Below the pieces are notes generated by a model. That model did no database searches and was not told where the DNA came from. It was given only the letters and a program-made list of their open reading frames with translations. Shown here piece by piece: positions 41,628 through 50,391 of a DNA stretch of 64,000 nt. Location of the stretch: contig CANJPU010000002.1 of the NCBI GenBank assembly GCA_947476285.1, positions 101,787 to 165,786 on the forward strand, given 5' to 3'. Positions within the stretch are counted from its first letter, which is position 1, and every line of letters begins with the position of its first letter. The DNA is from Comamonadaceae bacterium. GTDB lineage: Bacteria > Pseudomonadota > Gammaproteobacteria > Burkholderiales > Burkholderiaceae_C. A program made the translations under genes and the position numbers.

Positions 41628-42623
41628 ATGAATGCATTGGCTCGTCTGTTTCTCGCCCTGGCCGCCTGCGTGCTGGGCATGTGGGGGCAAGGCGCATGGG
41701 CGCAGGCCAGTGTGCTGCCCAAATCCATCCGCCTGGTGGTTCCCTTTCCGCCGGGTAACGCTGCCGACTTCCAAGCGCGGGTGCTGGCTGAGCACCTGCG
41801 CAAATCGCTGGGCATGACTGTGCTGGTGGACAACCGCCCCGGCGCCTCCGGCGCGATCGCGCTGCAGCATGTGGCTGCGTCCAAGCCCGACGGCACCACG
41901 CTGCTGGTGTCGTCAACTTCGCCGCTGGTCATTACCCCGGCCATCAACAAAGCACTACCCTACGACACCGAGCGCGATTTTCTGCCGGTTGCCTTGCTGG
42001 GTTTCAATGACGTCGTGCTGGTGGCCGGCCCCGGGATCAGCGTCAATACCTTGCCCGAACTCATCACGCTCGCAAGCCGCAGGCCCGATGAATTGACCTA
42101 TGCCTCCATTGGCTCGGGCACGCTCGGTCATCTGGTGATGGAGCTTCTGGCCGCGCGCGCAGGTGTGAAGATGCGACACATTCCCTACAAAGGCAGTGCT
42201 CAGGCCTATACCGATCTCATCGGCAGCCAGGTCTCGGTGATGGTCGATGGCATGCCCCAGGCACTGGGGCAGATCAAGGGAGGAAAGTTCAAGGCCCTGG
42301 CGATTCTGTCCAAAGCCCGCTCGCCTTTTTTGGACACCGCGGCCACAGTTGCTGAGGCTAATTTGCCGGGTTTGCAAAATTTTGAAGTGGTTGGCTGGAC
42401 CGGCCTGCTCGCACCGGCGGGCACGCCACGCGACATTGTTGCCGCCATGAATGCCGAAACCACGCGCATTTTTGGCAGCGCAGAAATGCGCGATCTGCTG
42501 GCCGCCCAGAGCCTGCAGTCCTTTCCCACGCACACACCCGAGCAGTTCTCGGCCTACATCCGCTCGGAGCTTGTCAAGTGGCGCGCCATGGCCCGGGCCG
42601 CAGGGGTCGAGGGCTCTCAGTAA
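41628..42623 (+). CDS. Bug/TctC-type receptor
   Basis: A 331-residue receptor whose signal peptide is FLALAACVLGMWGQGAWAQA. The loops read VPFPPGNAADFQAR, KPDGTTLLVSS (usual DGYT), IPYKGSAQAYTDLIG and TGLLAPAGTPRDI. It is unusual to find a periplasmic receptor gene inside a mutase operon: it lies 18 bp after the SDR and 2 bp before the GTPase chaperone, so it must be co-translated with intracellular enzymes and probably recognises the pathway substrate. Confidence 0.9.
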   Translation: MNALARLFLALAACVLGMWGQGAWAQASVLPKSIRLVVPFPPGNAADFQARVLAEHLRKSLGMTVLVDNRPGASGAIALQHVAASKPDGTTLLVSSTSPLVITPAINKALPYDTERDFLPVALLGFNDVVLVAGPGISVNTLPELITLASRRPDELTYASIGSGTLGHLVMELLAARAGVKMRHIPYKGSAQAYTDLIGSQVSVMVDGMPQALGQIKGGKFKALAILSKARSPFLDTAATVAEANLPGLQNFEVVGWTGLLAPAGTPRDIVAAMNAETTRIFGSAEMRDLLAAQSLQSFPTHTPEQFSAYIRSELVKWRAMARAAGVEGSQ

Positions 42624-42625
42624 CC

Positions 42626-43594
42626 ATGCAGTCCTGGCTGCATCAGGCCTTGCAAGGCCATCGCGCAAGTCTGGGGCGGGCGATCACCGCCGTGGAGGAG
42701 AACACTTCCGATGCGCCTGCCGTGCTGGCGGCGGTGTATCCGCTGGTGGGCCGGGCCATGGTGGTGGGCTTCACCGGCGCACCGGGGGCGGGCAAATCCA
42801 CCTTGATCGCCGCCTGCATTGCCGATGCGGTTGGGCGTGGCATGAGCGTGGGCGTCATCGCGGTGGACCCATCCAGCCCGGTGAGTGGTGGCTCGGTGCT
42901 GGGCGACCGCATCCGGATGCTGGCCATGGCCTCTGGCAAAGATGTGTATGTGCGCAGCCTGGCTGCCCGCGGCCATCTGGGCGGCTTGTCGTCGGCCAGC
43001 TCCAGGGTGGTCGATGTGCTGGACGCCGCTGGCAAGGACGTGATCTTCATCGAGAGCGTGGGCGTTGGACAGTCCGAGACGGAGATCAGCCAGCTTGCCC
43101 ATTTGACCGTGCTGGTGTGCGCCCCCGGCATGGGCGACGATGTGCAGATGATCAAGGCTGGTGTGCTGGAGATGGCCGATGTGTACGCAGTGAACAAGGC
43201 CGATCTGCCCGAGGCGCAAAGAGTGATACGGCAACTGCAGGCAGCCGCCCACCTGGCGCCCGGTGCTGCGCCGCCTGTTGTGGCCACATCCGCCGCCACC
43301 GGAGAGGGCGTGGCGAAACTCATGGATGTGCTGGTCGCGGCGCATGCGGCGAAGAAGGCACCCGTGGAACTTGAGCGCGTGCGCCGCATGCGCCTGACAC
43401 TTCAGTCCATGGCCGTGCAAGAGATGCAGCGGCGCGTGACCAAGATGGACGACACGCAAATGGACCGCATCTGTCAAACTGTGCTGAGCGGGCAGGCGAG
43501 CTTTGTCGGTGCGGTGCAAGAGGTGCTTGAGCGCGCTCAGGAATTGACGCCACCTGCCGAGAGCGTGTCTATCATTCAATCCAAACCATCATGA
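42626..43594 (+). CDS. MeaB/ArgK-type GTPase, B12 mutase chaperone
   Basis: A 322-residue G3E GTPase. P-loop GAPGAGKS at residues 51-58, IAVDPSSPVSGGSVLGDR with switch residues, IIFIESVGVGQSE (here VIFIE) and base-recognition NKAD (AVNKADLP). MeaB proteins load adenosylcobalamin into acyl-CoA mutases and protect them from inactivation. It ends four bases into the start of the mutase large-subunit gene, as expected for a dedicated chaperone. ATG 42626 was chosen; the ORF-track start lies in the receptor gene. Confidence 0.93.
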   Translation: MQSWLHQALQGHRASLGRAITAVEENTSDAPAVLAAVYPLVGRAMVVGFTGAPGAGKSTLIAACIADAVGRGMSVGVIAVDPSSPVSGGSVLGDRIRMLAMASGKDVYVRSLAARGHLGGLSSASSRVVDVLDAAGKDVIFIESVGVGQSETEISQLAHLTVLVCAPGMGDDVQMIKAGVLEMADVYAVNKADLPEAQRVIRQLQAAAHLAPGAAPPVVATSAATGEGVAKLMDVLVAAHAAKKAPVELERVRRMRLTLQSMAVQEMQRRVTKMDDTQMDRICQTVLSGQASFVGAVQEVLERAQELTPPAESVSIIQSKPS

Positions 43595-45291
43595 AGAACC
43601 CAGCCCGGCAGTCCCCCGGTCCGGCCAGTCCGGACCAATCGCTCGAACGGTGGGAGAAAGAGACGCTTGCGCCGGTGCTCAAGAAGTCGCCCGAACGCAA
43701 AGCGCAGTTCGTGTCGGAGGCCAACATCCCGATCGAGCGCATCTACACACCGGCCGATCTGCAAGGCCAGGACTACGCGCAAGACATTGGCTTTCCCGGT
43801 GAGGCGCCTTTCACCCGCGGTGTGTATCCCACCATGTACCGTGGCCGGCTGTGGACGATACGGCCTTATTCCGGATTTGGCACACCGGAGGAAACCAACC
43901 AACGTTTCAAATACCTGCTGGGCCTCAATGAGAAGGCGCTGACCATCGCATTCGATCTTCCAACCCAGATCGGCTATGACTCCGATGCACCGCAGGCACG
44001 CGGCTCGGTAGGCAAGGTGGGTGTGGCCATTGATTCGATTGAGGACATGCAGGCGCTGTTTGATGGCATCCCGATCCAGGATGTCAGCGTGGCCATGACC
44101 ATCAATTCCACTGCGCCCGTGGTGTTGGCCTTCTATCTGGCGATGGCGCAAGAGCGCGGCATTGATTTGTCCATCTTGCAGGGCACGACGCAAAACGACA
44201 TCCTGAAAGAATACGTCGCGCGTGGTACCTACATCTTCCCAGTGCGCCCGTCATTGCGCCTGACCACCGACCTGATCGAGTATTGCTTTCACAACACGCC
44301 CAAGTGGAACACCTTGTCCATTACCGGCGTGCACATGCGCGAGGCCGGTGCCACTGCGGTGCAGGAACTGGCCTTTGCCATCGCGCATGCCATCGTCTAC
44401 ATCGAGGCGGCCCTTGAGCGCGGGCTGGCGGTGGATGAATTCGCGCCGCGCTTGTCCTACTCGCTGGGCTGCTACCGCGACTTGTTCGAGGAGGTGGCCA
44501 AGTTTCGCGCGGCACGGCGCTTGTTTGCGCGGGTGATGGCGCAGCGCTTCGCGCCCAAAGACCCACGCTCGTCGATGTTTCGGATCTACTGCGGCACACT
44601 GGGCTCCACGCTCACCCGACAGGAGCCCGAGAACAACATCGTGCGAATCGCCATGCATGCGCTGATCGGCGCGCTGGGTGGCGCCCAGGCGATTTTCACT
44701 GCCGGCCTGGATGAAGCCTTTGCGCTGCCCACCGAGCGCTCCGCCCGCATTGCCCTGCGCACCCAGCAGATGATGGTGGACGAATTCGGCATCACCAACA
44801 CCATCGATCCCTTGGGTGGCTCCTATTACGTGGAGTCCTTGACCACTGAGATCGAGACGCAGGCGGCCGACATCTTGCGCCAGATCGATGAGATGGGCGG
44901 CATGGTCGCTGCCCATGAAAGCGGTTGGGTGCAGCGCGCCATCGAAGAGTCGAGCTACGCCTTTCAGCAGAAGGTGGAGAGCGCAGAGCATGTCTTTGTG
45001 GCCATGAACAAATATCGGGCGCCAGAGGGTGAGGCAGCCGATCCGATCGAGACATTCACCGTTGATCCGGCCCTGGAGCTGGCGCAGTGCGAGCGCTTGG
45101 CCCAGTTGCGCGCAAGGCGCGATGCCGCGCGGGCGGCAAGCCTGTTGGAGCGCATCGATGCAGCGGCGCGCGGCAAGGACAATCTCATGCCATTGTTCAT
45201 CGAAGCGGCCAAGGCCCGTGTGACGCTGGGCGAGATCTGTGGCGTGCTTCGCAAGTGCTGGGGTGTCCACAATCCAATGCAGGCGTACTGA
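43591..45291 (+). CDS. acyl-CoA mutase large subunit (methylmalonyl-CoA mutase family)
   Basis: A 566-residue TIM-barrel subunit of a B12-dependent mutase whose cobalamin domain is a separate gene, as in isobutyryl-CoA and 2-hydroxyisobutyryl-CoA mutases. Substrate-site clues: TIRPYSGF has Tyr93 where methylmalonyl-CoA mutase has Tyr89 (isobutyryl: Phe, hydroxyisobutyryl: Ile), and PSLRLTTD has Arg223 at the position I align with carboxylate-binding Arg207. GTTQNDILKEY and SITGVHMREAGATA are conserved core motifs. The residues favour a methylmalonyl-like dicarboxyl-CoA over the HCM type. The alignment was by eye. The stop shares a base with the small-subunit start. Confidence 0.9.
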   Translation: MKNPARQSPGPASPDQSLERWEKETLAPVLKKSPERKAQFVSEANIPIERIYTPADLQGQDYAQDIGFPGEAPFTRGVYPTMYRGRLWTIRPYSGFGTPEETNQRFKYLLGLNEKALTIAFDLPTQIGYDSDAPQARGSVGKVGVAIDSIEDMQALFDGIPIQDVSVAMTINSTAPVVLAFYLAMAQERGIDLSILQGTTQNDILKEYVARGTYIFPVRPSLRLTTDLIEYCFHNTPKWNTLSITGVHMREAGATAVQELAFAIAHAIVYIEAALERGLAVDEFAPRLSYSLGCYRDLFEEVAKFRAARRLFARVMAQRFAPKDPRSSMFRIYCGTLGSTLTRQEPENNIVRIAMHALIGALGGAQAIFTAGLDEAFALPTERSARIALRTQQMMVDEFGITNTIDPLGGSYYVESLTTEIETQAADILRQIDEMGGMVAAHESGWVQRAIEESSYAFQQKVESAEHVFVAMNKYRAPEGEAADPIETFTVDPALELAQCERLAQLRARRDAARAASLLERIDAAARGKDNLMPLFIEAAKARVTLGEICGVLRKCWGVHNPMQAY

Positions 45292-45719
45292 TGAACACGC
45301 AAGCAAACAAGACCGGAAAAATTCGCATCGTCGCCGGCAAACCTGGCCTTGACGGACATGACCGCGGCATCAAGGTGGTGACACGCGCGCTGCGCGATGC
45401 GGGCATGGAGGTGATCTACCTGGGCATGCGATTGTCGGTGGACCAGATCGCCGACACCGCAGCCGACGAAGACGCCGATGTGGTGGCGGTGAATTTTTCC
45501 GCAGCCGATCATCTGCAGCTTGGCCCCATGCTGATGCAGGCTCTGCGCAGCCGTGGCTGCCGCGACGACATGATCGTGGTGGCTGGCGGCATCATTCCCG
45601 ATGCGGACATTCCAGCCCTGAAGGCGGCGGGCATCCATCAAATCTTTCTGCCCGGCACACCCATTCAGAACATCATCGACTACGTCAAGCAGCACGCTTC
45701 GCGCCGCTCTGCCCAATAA
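45291..45719 (+). CDS. acyl-CoA mutase small subunit, cobalamin-binding
   Basis: A 142-residue B12-binding flavodoxin-like domain. The base-off ligand motif DxHxxG is Asp21-His23-Gly26 (GLDGHDRGIKVV), followed by VVAVNFSAADH and VVAGGIIPDAD, which hold the cobalamin tail. It pairs with the 566-residue subunit to make the active mutase. Start and upstream stop overlap as TGATG. The ORF-track start at 45087 lies inside the large subunit gene. The length fits stand-alone small subunits. Confidence 0.93.
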   Translation: MNTQANKTGKIRIVAGKPGLDGHDRGIKVVTRALRDAGMEVIYLGMRLSVDQIADTAADEDADVVAVNFSAADHLQLGPMLMQALRSRGCRDDMIVVAGGIIPDADIPALKAAGIHQIFLPGTPIQNIIDYVKQHASRRSAQ

Positions 45720-45757
45720 GACATCGTCAAGATTCATTCAAAGGAGAAGAAGACAAC

Positions 45758-46729
45758 ATGCATTCGATCTTCAACTGGCGCAGCCTTGGCGCGCTTGCTC
45801 TTTCGCTGTGCGGCCTCGCCACGCACGCGCAGACCTTTCCCAGCCGCCCGATCCACATCGTCGTGCCCTTCGCACCGGGCGGCGGCACCGATGTGCTCAC
45901 CCGCATCGTGGCCCAGCAGATCGCCGAGCAGATGAAGCAGCAAGTGGTGGTGGAGAACAAGCCCGGTGCGGGCGGCGCGCTGGGTGCGGGCATCGTGGTC
46001 AAAGCGCCGGCCGACGGCTACACGCTTTACGTGGGCAGCACCGCCACGGCGATGATGCCCTCGCTGTACAAGAACCTGGGCTTTGACCCCGTCACCGATT
46101 TCAAGCCAGTGGCGCTGATCGGCACTTCGCCTTTCATCCTCATTGTCAACAACAAGCTGGCGGCTAAAACCTTGCCCGAGATGCTGGCCCTGGCCAAGGA
46201 CAAACCCGGCACCTTGTCCTATGGCTCTGCCGGCAACGGCTCAGTGAACCATGTCGGCATGGAGTTGTTCAAGTCCATGGCGGGCGTCGATCTGCTGCAT
46301 GTGCCCTACAAAGGCAGCTCTGCCGCATTGGCCGATGTCATAGGCGGGCAGGTCTCCATGATGCTGGACACGGTGGTTTCGTCGTCTCAGCATGTGAAGA
46401 ACGGCACTGTGCGCGCACTGGCCGTCACAAGCAAGGAGCGATCGACGCTTGCACCTGATATTCCCACTGCCGCCGAGCAAGGCCCCAAGGGCTACGACGT
46501 CACCGTGTGGTATGGCCTGGTAGCCCCCAAGGGCACGCCCGACGCGGTGGTGCAAAGACTCAACGCCGAAGTGAACAAGGCCTTGGCCAGCGCAGCCGTG
46601 CGCCAGCGTTACGCCACACTGGGCGCCGAGCCGGTGAGTGTGACGGCAGATGAGTTCGCCAGGCTGTGGGTCTCCGAAGAAAAGAAATGGACCAGCGTGA
46701 TCCGCAGTGCCAATGTGCGTGTCGAATAG
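45758..46729 (+). CDS. Bug/TctC-type receptor
   Basis: A 323-residue receptor with signal peptide SLGALALSLCGLATHAQ. The fully canonical loops VPFAPGGGTDVLTR, APADGYTLYVG, VPYKGSSAALADVIGGQ and YGLVAPKGTP make it the most typical family member in the window. It starts 38 bp after the mutase small subunit behind AAAGGAGAAGAAG, a strong ribosome binding site, and is immediately followed by another receptor gene. Confidence 0.92.
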   Translation: MHSIFNWRSLGALALSLCGLATHAQTFPSRPIHIVVPFAPGGGTDVLTRIVAQQIAEQMKQQVVVENKPGAGGALGAGIVVKAPADGYTLYVGSTATAMMPSLYKNLGFDPVTDFKPVALIGTSPFILIVNNKLAAKTLPEMLALAKDKPGTLSYGSAGNGSVNHVGMELFKSMAGVDLLHVPYKGSSAALADVIGGQVSMMLDTVVSSSQHVKNGTVRALAVTSKERSTLAPDIPTAAEQGPKGYDVTVWYGLVAPKGTPDAVVQRLNAEVNKALASAAVRQRYATLGAEPVSVTADEFARLWVSEEKKWTSVIRSANVRVE

Positions 46730-46749
46730 AGAAAGATAAGGAAATCGAA

Positions 46750-47742
46750 ATGACAAGCAGCAAGAATGCAGTGCACACCACACGCCGCACATTCGTGGCG
46801 GCCACACTGGCCACCCTCGCAGGTACCGCAGGCGCGCAAGCGGCGTATCCGTCCAGGCCGCTGCGCCTGATCGTGGCGTTTCCACCAGGGGGCAGCACCA
46901 CGGTGGTGGCGCGCCTCATGGGCCAGAAGCTCACCGAGCGCCTGGGCCAGCCAGTCATCATCGACAACCGCCCGGGGGCCAACGGCATCATCGCCTCCGA
47001 AGAGTTGCTCAAGGCGCCGGCCGATGGCTACACCATGCTCATGGTGGTCAACACCCACTCCATCAACCCCTTGATGATGGCGACCATGCCCTATGACACC
47101 AACAAAGACTTTGCAGCAGTCAACACGCTGTATCGGCTGGAGCTGGTGCTGGTGGCGCATCCGGGCGTGCCAGCGGCGAACCTGCGCGAATTCATTGCAT
47201 CTGCCAAGGACAAGCCCGGCGCGATCAACTTTGCTGCTGGTGACAACGCAGGCCTCACGCATCTTGCGGCGGAAACCTTCAACACCATGGCCGGCACGCG
47301 CATTCAGGTCGTTCCCTACAAGGGCACCGGCCCGGCGCTGGCCGATGTGCTGGGCGGGCATGTGCAGGCTTATTTCAGTTCGCCCACCGCAGTGATTGCG
47401 CATGTAAAAGCGGGCAAGCTCAAGGCCTATGCCATCTCCGGCAACGCCAGACTGCCCGCCATGCAGGATGTGCCCACCTTCAATGAGGCCGGGCTGCCCG
47501 GCTTTGACGCCGGCACCTGGGCCGGCATTCTCGCGCCGGCGGCCACGCCGCGTGATGTGGTGAACAAGCTCTCGGCCGAGATTGGCACCATCATGAATCT
47601 GCCCGAGATCAAGGATCAGCTTGCGGCGCAGGGCCTGGTGTCTTTCACAAGTTCCCCGGATCAGTTCGCGGCGCTGGTGCGCTCTGACACCGCACGCTTC
47701 GAGAAGATCATCAAGGCTTCCAACATGAAGCTTGAAAAGTAA
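46750..47742 (+). CDS. Bug/TctC-type receptor
   Basis: A 330-residue receptor. HTTRRTFVAATLATLAGTAGAQA is a Tat-like signal (RRTF). The loops are VAFPPGGSTTVVAR (Thr in place of the usual Asp), APADGYTMLMV, VPYKGTGPALADVLGGH and AGILAPAATP. The Asp-to-Thr change in the first loop removes a residue that usually bridges to the ligand carboxylate through water. It is 20 bp after the preceding receptor and 51 bp before a CaiB gene; ATG 46750 is used because the ORF-track start overlaps the preceding gene. Confidence 0.91.
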   Translation: MTSSKNAVHTTRRTFVAATLATLAGTAGAQAAYPSRPLRLIVAFPPGGSTTVVARLMGQKLTERLGQPVIIDNRPGANGIIASEELLKAPADGYTMLMVVNTHSINPLMMATMPYDTNKDFAAVNTLYRLELVLVAHPGVPAANLREFIASAKDKPGAINFAAGDNAGLTHLAAETFNTMAGTRIQVVPYKGTGPALADVLGGHVQAYFSSPTAVIAHVKAGKLKAYAISGNARLPAMQDVPTFNEAGLPGFDAGTWAGILAPAATPRDVVNKLSAEIGTIMNLPEIKDQLAAQGLVSFTSSPDQFAALVRSDTARFEKIIKASNMKLEK

Positions 47743-47793
47743 GGAACATGCAGCATTGCCGCATCGCTACAGGCCAAAGGAGAGCAGCCCGGA

Positions 47794-49014
47794 ATGACCC
47801 AGACAAGCACACAGCCCCCGTATTCACCGCCCTTGCAGGATCTGCTGGTGCTGGACCTCACCCGCGCGCTCGCTGGCCCCTACTGCACCATGATGCTGGC
47901 CGACCTGGGTGCGCGGGTGCTCAAGATCGAGCCCGGCGACGACGGTGATTCCACCCGTGGCCTGGCACCGCATCTGGGCCACGGTGTTTCTTCCTACTTC
48001 ACCAGCGTCAACCGCAACAAAGAGGGCGTGGCGCTCAACCTCAAACACCCCAAGGGTGTGCAGGCCTTGCGCGAGCTGGTGGCCAAGGCCGACGTCATCA
48101 TCGACAACTTTCGCCCTGACACCATGGAGCGCCTGGGCATCAACTACGAGGAGCTGCGGCGCAATGTCAATCCGCGCCTGGTGTCGTGCTCGATCTCGGG
48201 CTTTGGCTCCACTGGCGAGTATCGCCTGCGGTCTAGCTACGACCTGATCGTGCAGGCGATGGGCGGTGCCATGAGCGTCACTGGCGAGCCCGGTGGCGCG
48301 CCGGTGCGTCTGGGTCTGCCCATGGGCGATCTGGGCGCGGGCATGTATGCCGGCACCGGCATCCTGGCTGCACTGCATGCGCGTGAGAAAACCGGCGCTG
48401 GCCGCCATGTGGAGATCAGCATGCTCGATGGCATGGCTGCGCTCTTGTGCTACATGGGCGCCAACTATCTCAACACCGGCATCGTGCCCGGCCCCCAGGG
48501 CTCGGGCCATGTGGTCAACGTGCCCTATCAGGCCTTCGAGACATCGACACAGTGGCTGGTGATCGCCATTTTCGGTGAGCGCTACTGGAAGGAAACCTGC
48601 GACGTTCTCGGCCGCCCCGAGCTGGCGACTGACCCTCGTTATCTGACTTCAGAGCGGCGCTCGCAGCATCGCGAAGAGCTGCTGGGCATCATCAAGCCCA
48701 TTCTCAAGACGCGGCCTGCTGCGCAATGGCTGGATGAGCTTTTGGCACTGCGGGTGCCGTGCGGGCCGATCAACACGGTGGACCAGGTGCTCACTGATCC
48801 GGTGCTGCTGGAGCGCCACATGGTGGTCGAGACCGATCATCCGCTCTATGGCCGGGCCCGTGCGCCGGGCAACCCGATCAAGGTCGATGGCATACGCGAT
48901 GGCGTTGCCACACCGGCGCCGGTGCAGGGCGAGCACACGCAGGCGGTCCTGCACGAACTGCTTGGTTACGACCAGGCGCGACTTGAAACATTGAAAGCAG
49001 AGGGCGTGATATGA
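47794..49014 (+). CDS. CaiB/BaiF family CoA-transferase
   Basis: A 406-residue class III CoA-transferase. LDLTRALAGPYCTMMLADLGARVLKIEPG opens the fold, VNRNKEGVALNLKHPKG follows, and LPMGDLGAGMYAGTGI has Asp179 at the catalytic aspartate position. The stop overlaps the PrpD start by four bases. The receptor-CaiB-PrpD order mirrors the module at 3-8 kb, though the two CaiB proteins are clearly different in sequence. Likely transfers CoA to an imported di- or hydroxy-acid. Confidence 0.92.
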   Translation: MTQTSTQPPYSPPLQDLLVLDLTRALAGPYCTMMLADLGARVLKIEPGDDGDSTRGLAPHLGHGVSSYFTSVNRNKEGVALNLKHPKGVQALRELVAKADVIIDNFRPDTMERLGINYEELRRNVNPRLVSCSISGFGSTGEYRLRSSYDLIVQAMGGAMSVTGEPGGAPVRLGLPMGDLGAGMYAGTGILAALHAREKTGAGRHVEISMLDGMAALLCYMGANYLNTGIVPGPQGSGHVVNVPYQAFETSTQWLVIAIFGERYWKETCDVLGRPELATDPRYLTSERRSQHREELLGIIKPILKTRPAAQWLDELLALRVPCGPINTVDQVLTDPVLLERHMVVETDHPLYGRARAPGNPIKVDGIRDGVATPAPVQGEHTQAVLHELLGYDQARLETLKAEGVI

Positions 49015-50387
49015 CGATCAGCGAAGTACTGGCAGAGTTTATTGCGACAGCGGGGCCGCAGTCGATTGGACAGCGCGAGATCGATGCGGCCAAGGCCACT
49101 ATTTCTGATTGTCTGGGCTGCATCATCATCGGCTCGCGCACCGACTGCGGCCGTATCGTGCGCCGCGTGACGGAAAGGTCCAGCGCGGATGGCCCATCCA
49201 CCGTGGTGGGTGGGCGCCGCGCGCTGAGTGCGCAGGCTGCTGCATTGATCAATGGCACGGCCGCGCATGCGCTGGACTATGACGACATTTTGTGGACGCT
49301 GTACGGCCATCCGTCATCAACCATCTTGTCCTCGGCCCTAGCGGTGGCCCAGATGGTGGGCGCATCCGGGCGCGATCTTGTGCTGGCCTATGCGATCGGT
49401 GTGGAGCTGCTGGGTAAGCTGGGCCGTTACGTCAACCCTTTGCACTATGAACACGGCTGGCATGCCACCGCATCCATCGGCGTCATCGGCGCGGCCGCAG
49501 CCAGCGCGAAGCTGATGGGATTGAACCAGGCACAAATTGCCATGGCGCTGGGCAATGCCGCATCGCAAGCCTGTGGTGTACGCCGCAATTTCGGCACCAT
49601 GACCAAGCCCTTTCACGCCGGTAACGCGGCGCGCGGCGGCGTGCTGGCGGCCGAGCTTGCATTGGAGGGCTTCACCTCCGACCTCACCACATTTGAAGGC
49701 GACTTCGGCTGGGCGCAAACCATGAACGCGCGCACCGTGCCGGACGCAAAGGCACTGCAGGCCACTCTGGGCAAGCCCTGGGAGCTGACCGATCCGGGCA
49801 TTGTGCTCAAGCGCTACCCCGCATGTGGCGGCACCCATTGCGGGCTGGACGCGATGATCGCCATCAAGAAGCAGCACCAGATTGAATTGAGCGAGATCGA
49901 CAAGATCGTCTGCGATGCCAGCCCCTTCGCCAAGAAGGTGCTGCTCTATCCGCGTCCCAAGACCGGGCTGGAAGGAAAATTCAGCATGGAGTTCAGCCTG
50001 GCGGTGGCGGCGATTGAAGGCCAGGCCGGTTTGCGCCACTTTGAAGACAAGTGGGTGACAGACCCACGGGTGCTTGATCTGTTGCCACGCATCAGCTTTG
50101 AGTCGCGCGCCGATCTGGAGCCCGATTTTTCCGCTGACGCAGTGCCGGCCGAAGTGACTGTGTATGCGCGTGGCACCAGCTTTAGCCACAAAGTGCTGGT
50201 GCCCTCGGGCGACCCGCGCAACCCCATGACCACGGCCGAGCGGCGCGAGAAGTTTCTTGGTTGCACCCACAGCATCTTGCCTGACGATGAGGGCAATTCA
50301 TTGTTCGATGTGATGGAACGCCTGGAACAATTGCCCAATCTCGATGCGGTGATCAAGCCGCTGTGCCAACTGGGCGAGCAGGGCTGA
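49011..50387 (+). CDS. MmgE/PrpD family protein
   Basis: A 458-residue member of the PrpD fold. ISDCLGCIIIGSRTD, NGTAAHALDYDDILW (the DYDD catalytic-site signature is intact, unlike in the 3.1-kb paralogue), HATASIGVIGAAAASAKLMGL and KRYPACGGTHCGLDA are all typical. This is a good candidate dehydratase/hydratase for an acid made or consumed by the preceding CaiB enzyme. It is translationally coupled to that gene and lies four bases before the OGT-like gene. Confidence 0.9.
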   Translation: MTISEVLAEFIATAGPQSIGQREIDAAKATISDCLGCIIIGSRTDCGRIVRRVTERSSADGPSTVVGGRRALSAQAAALINGTAAHALDYDDILWTLYGHPSSTILSSALAVAQMVGASGRDLVLAYAIGVELLGKLGRYVNPLHYEHGWHATASIGVIGAAAASAKLMGLNQAQIAMALGNAASQACGVRRNFGTMTKPFHAGNAARGGVLAAELALEGFTSDLTTFEGDFGWAQTMNARTVPDAKALQATLGKPWELTDPGIVLKRYPACGGTHCGLDAMIAIKKQHQIELSEIDKIVCDASPFAKKVLLYPRPKTGLEGKFSMEFSLAVAAIEGQAGLRHFEDKWVTDPRVLDLLPRISFESRADLEPDFSADAVPAEVTVYARGTSFSHKVLVPSGDPRNPMTTAERREKFLGCTHSILPDDEGNSLFDVMERLEQLPNLDAVIKPLCQLGEQG

Positions 50388-50391
50388 GGCC

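Noticed and set aside
43591-45719. Assignment as 2-hydroxyisobutyryl-CoA mutase (HcmA/HcmB)
   Set aside because: Gene layout fits, but the position equivalent to the diagnostic Ile is Tyr93 and the aligned Gln position is Arg223, so I did not use that name.
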